A DNA stretch of 13,016 nucleotides, from NCBI GenBank assembly GCA_035604215.1, contig DATNIW010000087.1, positions 1 to 13,016 on the forward strand, read 5' to 3'. Positions within the stretch are counted from its first letter, which is position 1. Each line of letters starts with the position of its first letter. Source of the stretch: UBA5070 sp035604215. Lineage in GTDB: Bacteria > Fibrobacterota > Fibrobacteria > UBA5070. A model generated the notes under the pieces. It saw nothing but the letters and a program-made list of their open reading frames with translations, ran no database searches and had not been told where the DNA came from. Of this stretch, positions 12,328-13,016 are shown one piece after another. The position numbers and the translations under genes were made by a program.

Positions 12328-13016
12328 ATGAAGCGGATTCCCTCGATCCTGCTCGTGCTTTCGGTGGCCGCCGCTTCCTGCTGGGCGGGGAGCAATGCCT
12401 GCTCCGGCGCCGAACTGTATTCCCGGGACTCGGTGAAGTACGGGCGCTGGGAGGTCCGCATGCGCGCAGGCGCCAAGTCCGGCACGGTCTCGAGTTTCTT
12501 CCTCTACTACAACCACTCCCACGAGGGCGGGGGCGAGCCCTGGCGGGAGCTCGACATCGAGATCATCGGCAAGAACCCCAAGGGTTTCCAGTCGAACCCC
12601 ATCACGGGCACCTCCCAGAAGCGCGCGACCGCCGAGAAGTTCCACGACACCCAGGACGATCTGTCCAAGACCTTCCACACCTACGCGCTGGAGTGGACGC
12701 CCGATTCCATCGTGTGGGAGCTCGACGGCGTGCAGTTGCGCAAGGTCCAGAACGACTCCCAGGTGGTGGGGTTGCGCTCCAAGTCCATGACCTGGCGAAT
12801 GAACCTGTGGGCGTCCGTCTGGCCCGACTGGAGCGGCCCGTTCGACACCAAGGACCTGCCCACCTGCCAATTCATCAACTGGATCCGTTTCCTCAAGTAC
12901 ACGCCCGGCAAGGGGCCCAAGGGTTCGGACTGGACCCAGGACTGGGTCGACGACTTCGATTCGCTGGACCAGTCCCGTTGGGGCCAAGGGACCTGGGGCT
13001 TCGACGGCAACTACGC
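12328..13016 (+). CDS. Exported GH16 1,3-1,4-beta-glucanase (lichenase), circularly permuted, 3' end missing
   Basis: 229 complete codons are present; the gene runs off the right edge. Residues 1-20 are a signal peptide (MKRIPSILLVLSVAAASCWA, cleavage likely after Ala20). The GH16 catalytic motif is WRELDIEIIG, with Glu74 as likely nucleophile, Asp76 assisting and Glu78 as acid/base. Around it, SGAELYSRDSVKYGRWEVRM, SGTVSSFFLYYN, GKNPKGFQSNPITG, FHTYALEWTPDSIVWELDG and QFINWIRFLKYTPG follow the Fibrobacter succinogenes enzyme closely, as I recall that sequence. After these comes DWVDDFDSLDQSRWGQGTWGFDGN (200-228), a segment that is N-terminal in ordinary bacterial lichenases, so the order is permuted. 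The enzyme would cut mixed-linkage beta-glucans outside the cytoplasm. Start set by GGAGG 7 nt before the ATG. Confidence 0.93.
   Translation, partial: MKRIPSILLVLSVAAASCWAGSNACSGAELYSRDSVKYGRWEVRMRAGAKSGTVSSFFLYYNHSHEGGGEPWRELDIEIIGKNPKGFQSNPITGTSQKRATAEKFHDTQDDLSKTFHTYALEWTPDSIVWELDGVQLRKVQNDSQVVGLRSKSMTWRMNLWASVWPDWSGPFDTKDLPTCQFINWIRFLKYTPGKGPKGSDWTQDWVDDFDSLDQSRWGQGTWGFDGNY

Noticed and set aside
12109..12987. 292-codon open frame on the minus strand opposite the glucanase gene
   Set aside because: It is antisense to a strongly supported GH16 gene and has no recognisable domain or ribosome binding site.

Overview
The window is GC-rich DNA from a Gram-negative-type bacterium. It has a tripartite RND pump with lipoprotein adaptor and outer-membrane channel, and several Sec-exported proteins. 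The best taxonomic clue is the right-edge gene. It encodes a GH16 beta-glucanase with the circularly permuted domain order known from the Fibrobacter succinogenes 1,3-1,4-beta-glucanase, so a member of the Fibrobacterota is the most likely source. This rests on motif recognition only; no database search was possible.

Layout. 1-1469 (minus) is a probable three-gene unit: an exported Lys-free, Arg/His/Asp-rich helical protein of unknown function, a YafY/WYL-type regulator, and a VOC (glyoxalase-fold) protein cut by the left edge. Divergent from it, 1746-2159 (plus) encodes a small exported Lys/Asp-rich protein built of seven-residue repeats. 2205-7870 (minus) is a complete RND efflux operon in the order adaptor, pump, outer-membrane channel. 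8051-8124 (plus) is tRNA-Arg(CCT), followed by a class I SAM-dependent methyltransferase at 8303-9148. 9073-11849 (minus) is a drug-response cassette: a TetR-family regulator, a zinc-independent quinone-oxidoreductase-like MDR protein and a TetA-like MFS exporter. The exporter gene runs 76 bp into the 3' end of the convergent methyltransferase gene. 11850-12327 has no gene but holds a TetR operator and a large imperfect inverted repeat. 12328-13016 (plus) is the 5' part of the GH16 gene.

How the parts work together. The TetR cassette can be read directly. Two near-identical 20-bp palindromes lie just before the tetR start and just before the reductase start, implying autoregulation plus control of the reductase-exporter pair. 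The RND operon has no adjacent regulator. The Shine-Dalgarno region of its first gene lies in an 8-bp hairpin, and that of its second gene lies in an 11-bp palindrome, which suggests control of translation. The most unusual proteins are the divergent exported pair at 999-2159, one without lysine and the other dominated by it. No CRISPR array, insertion sequence or complete mobile element was seen.
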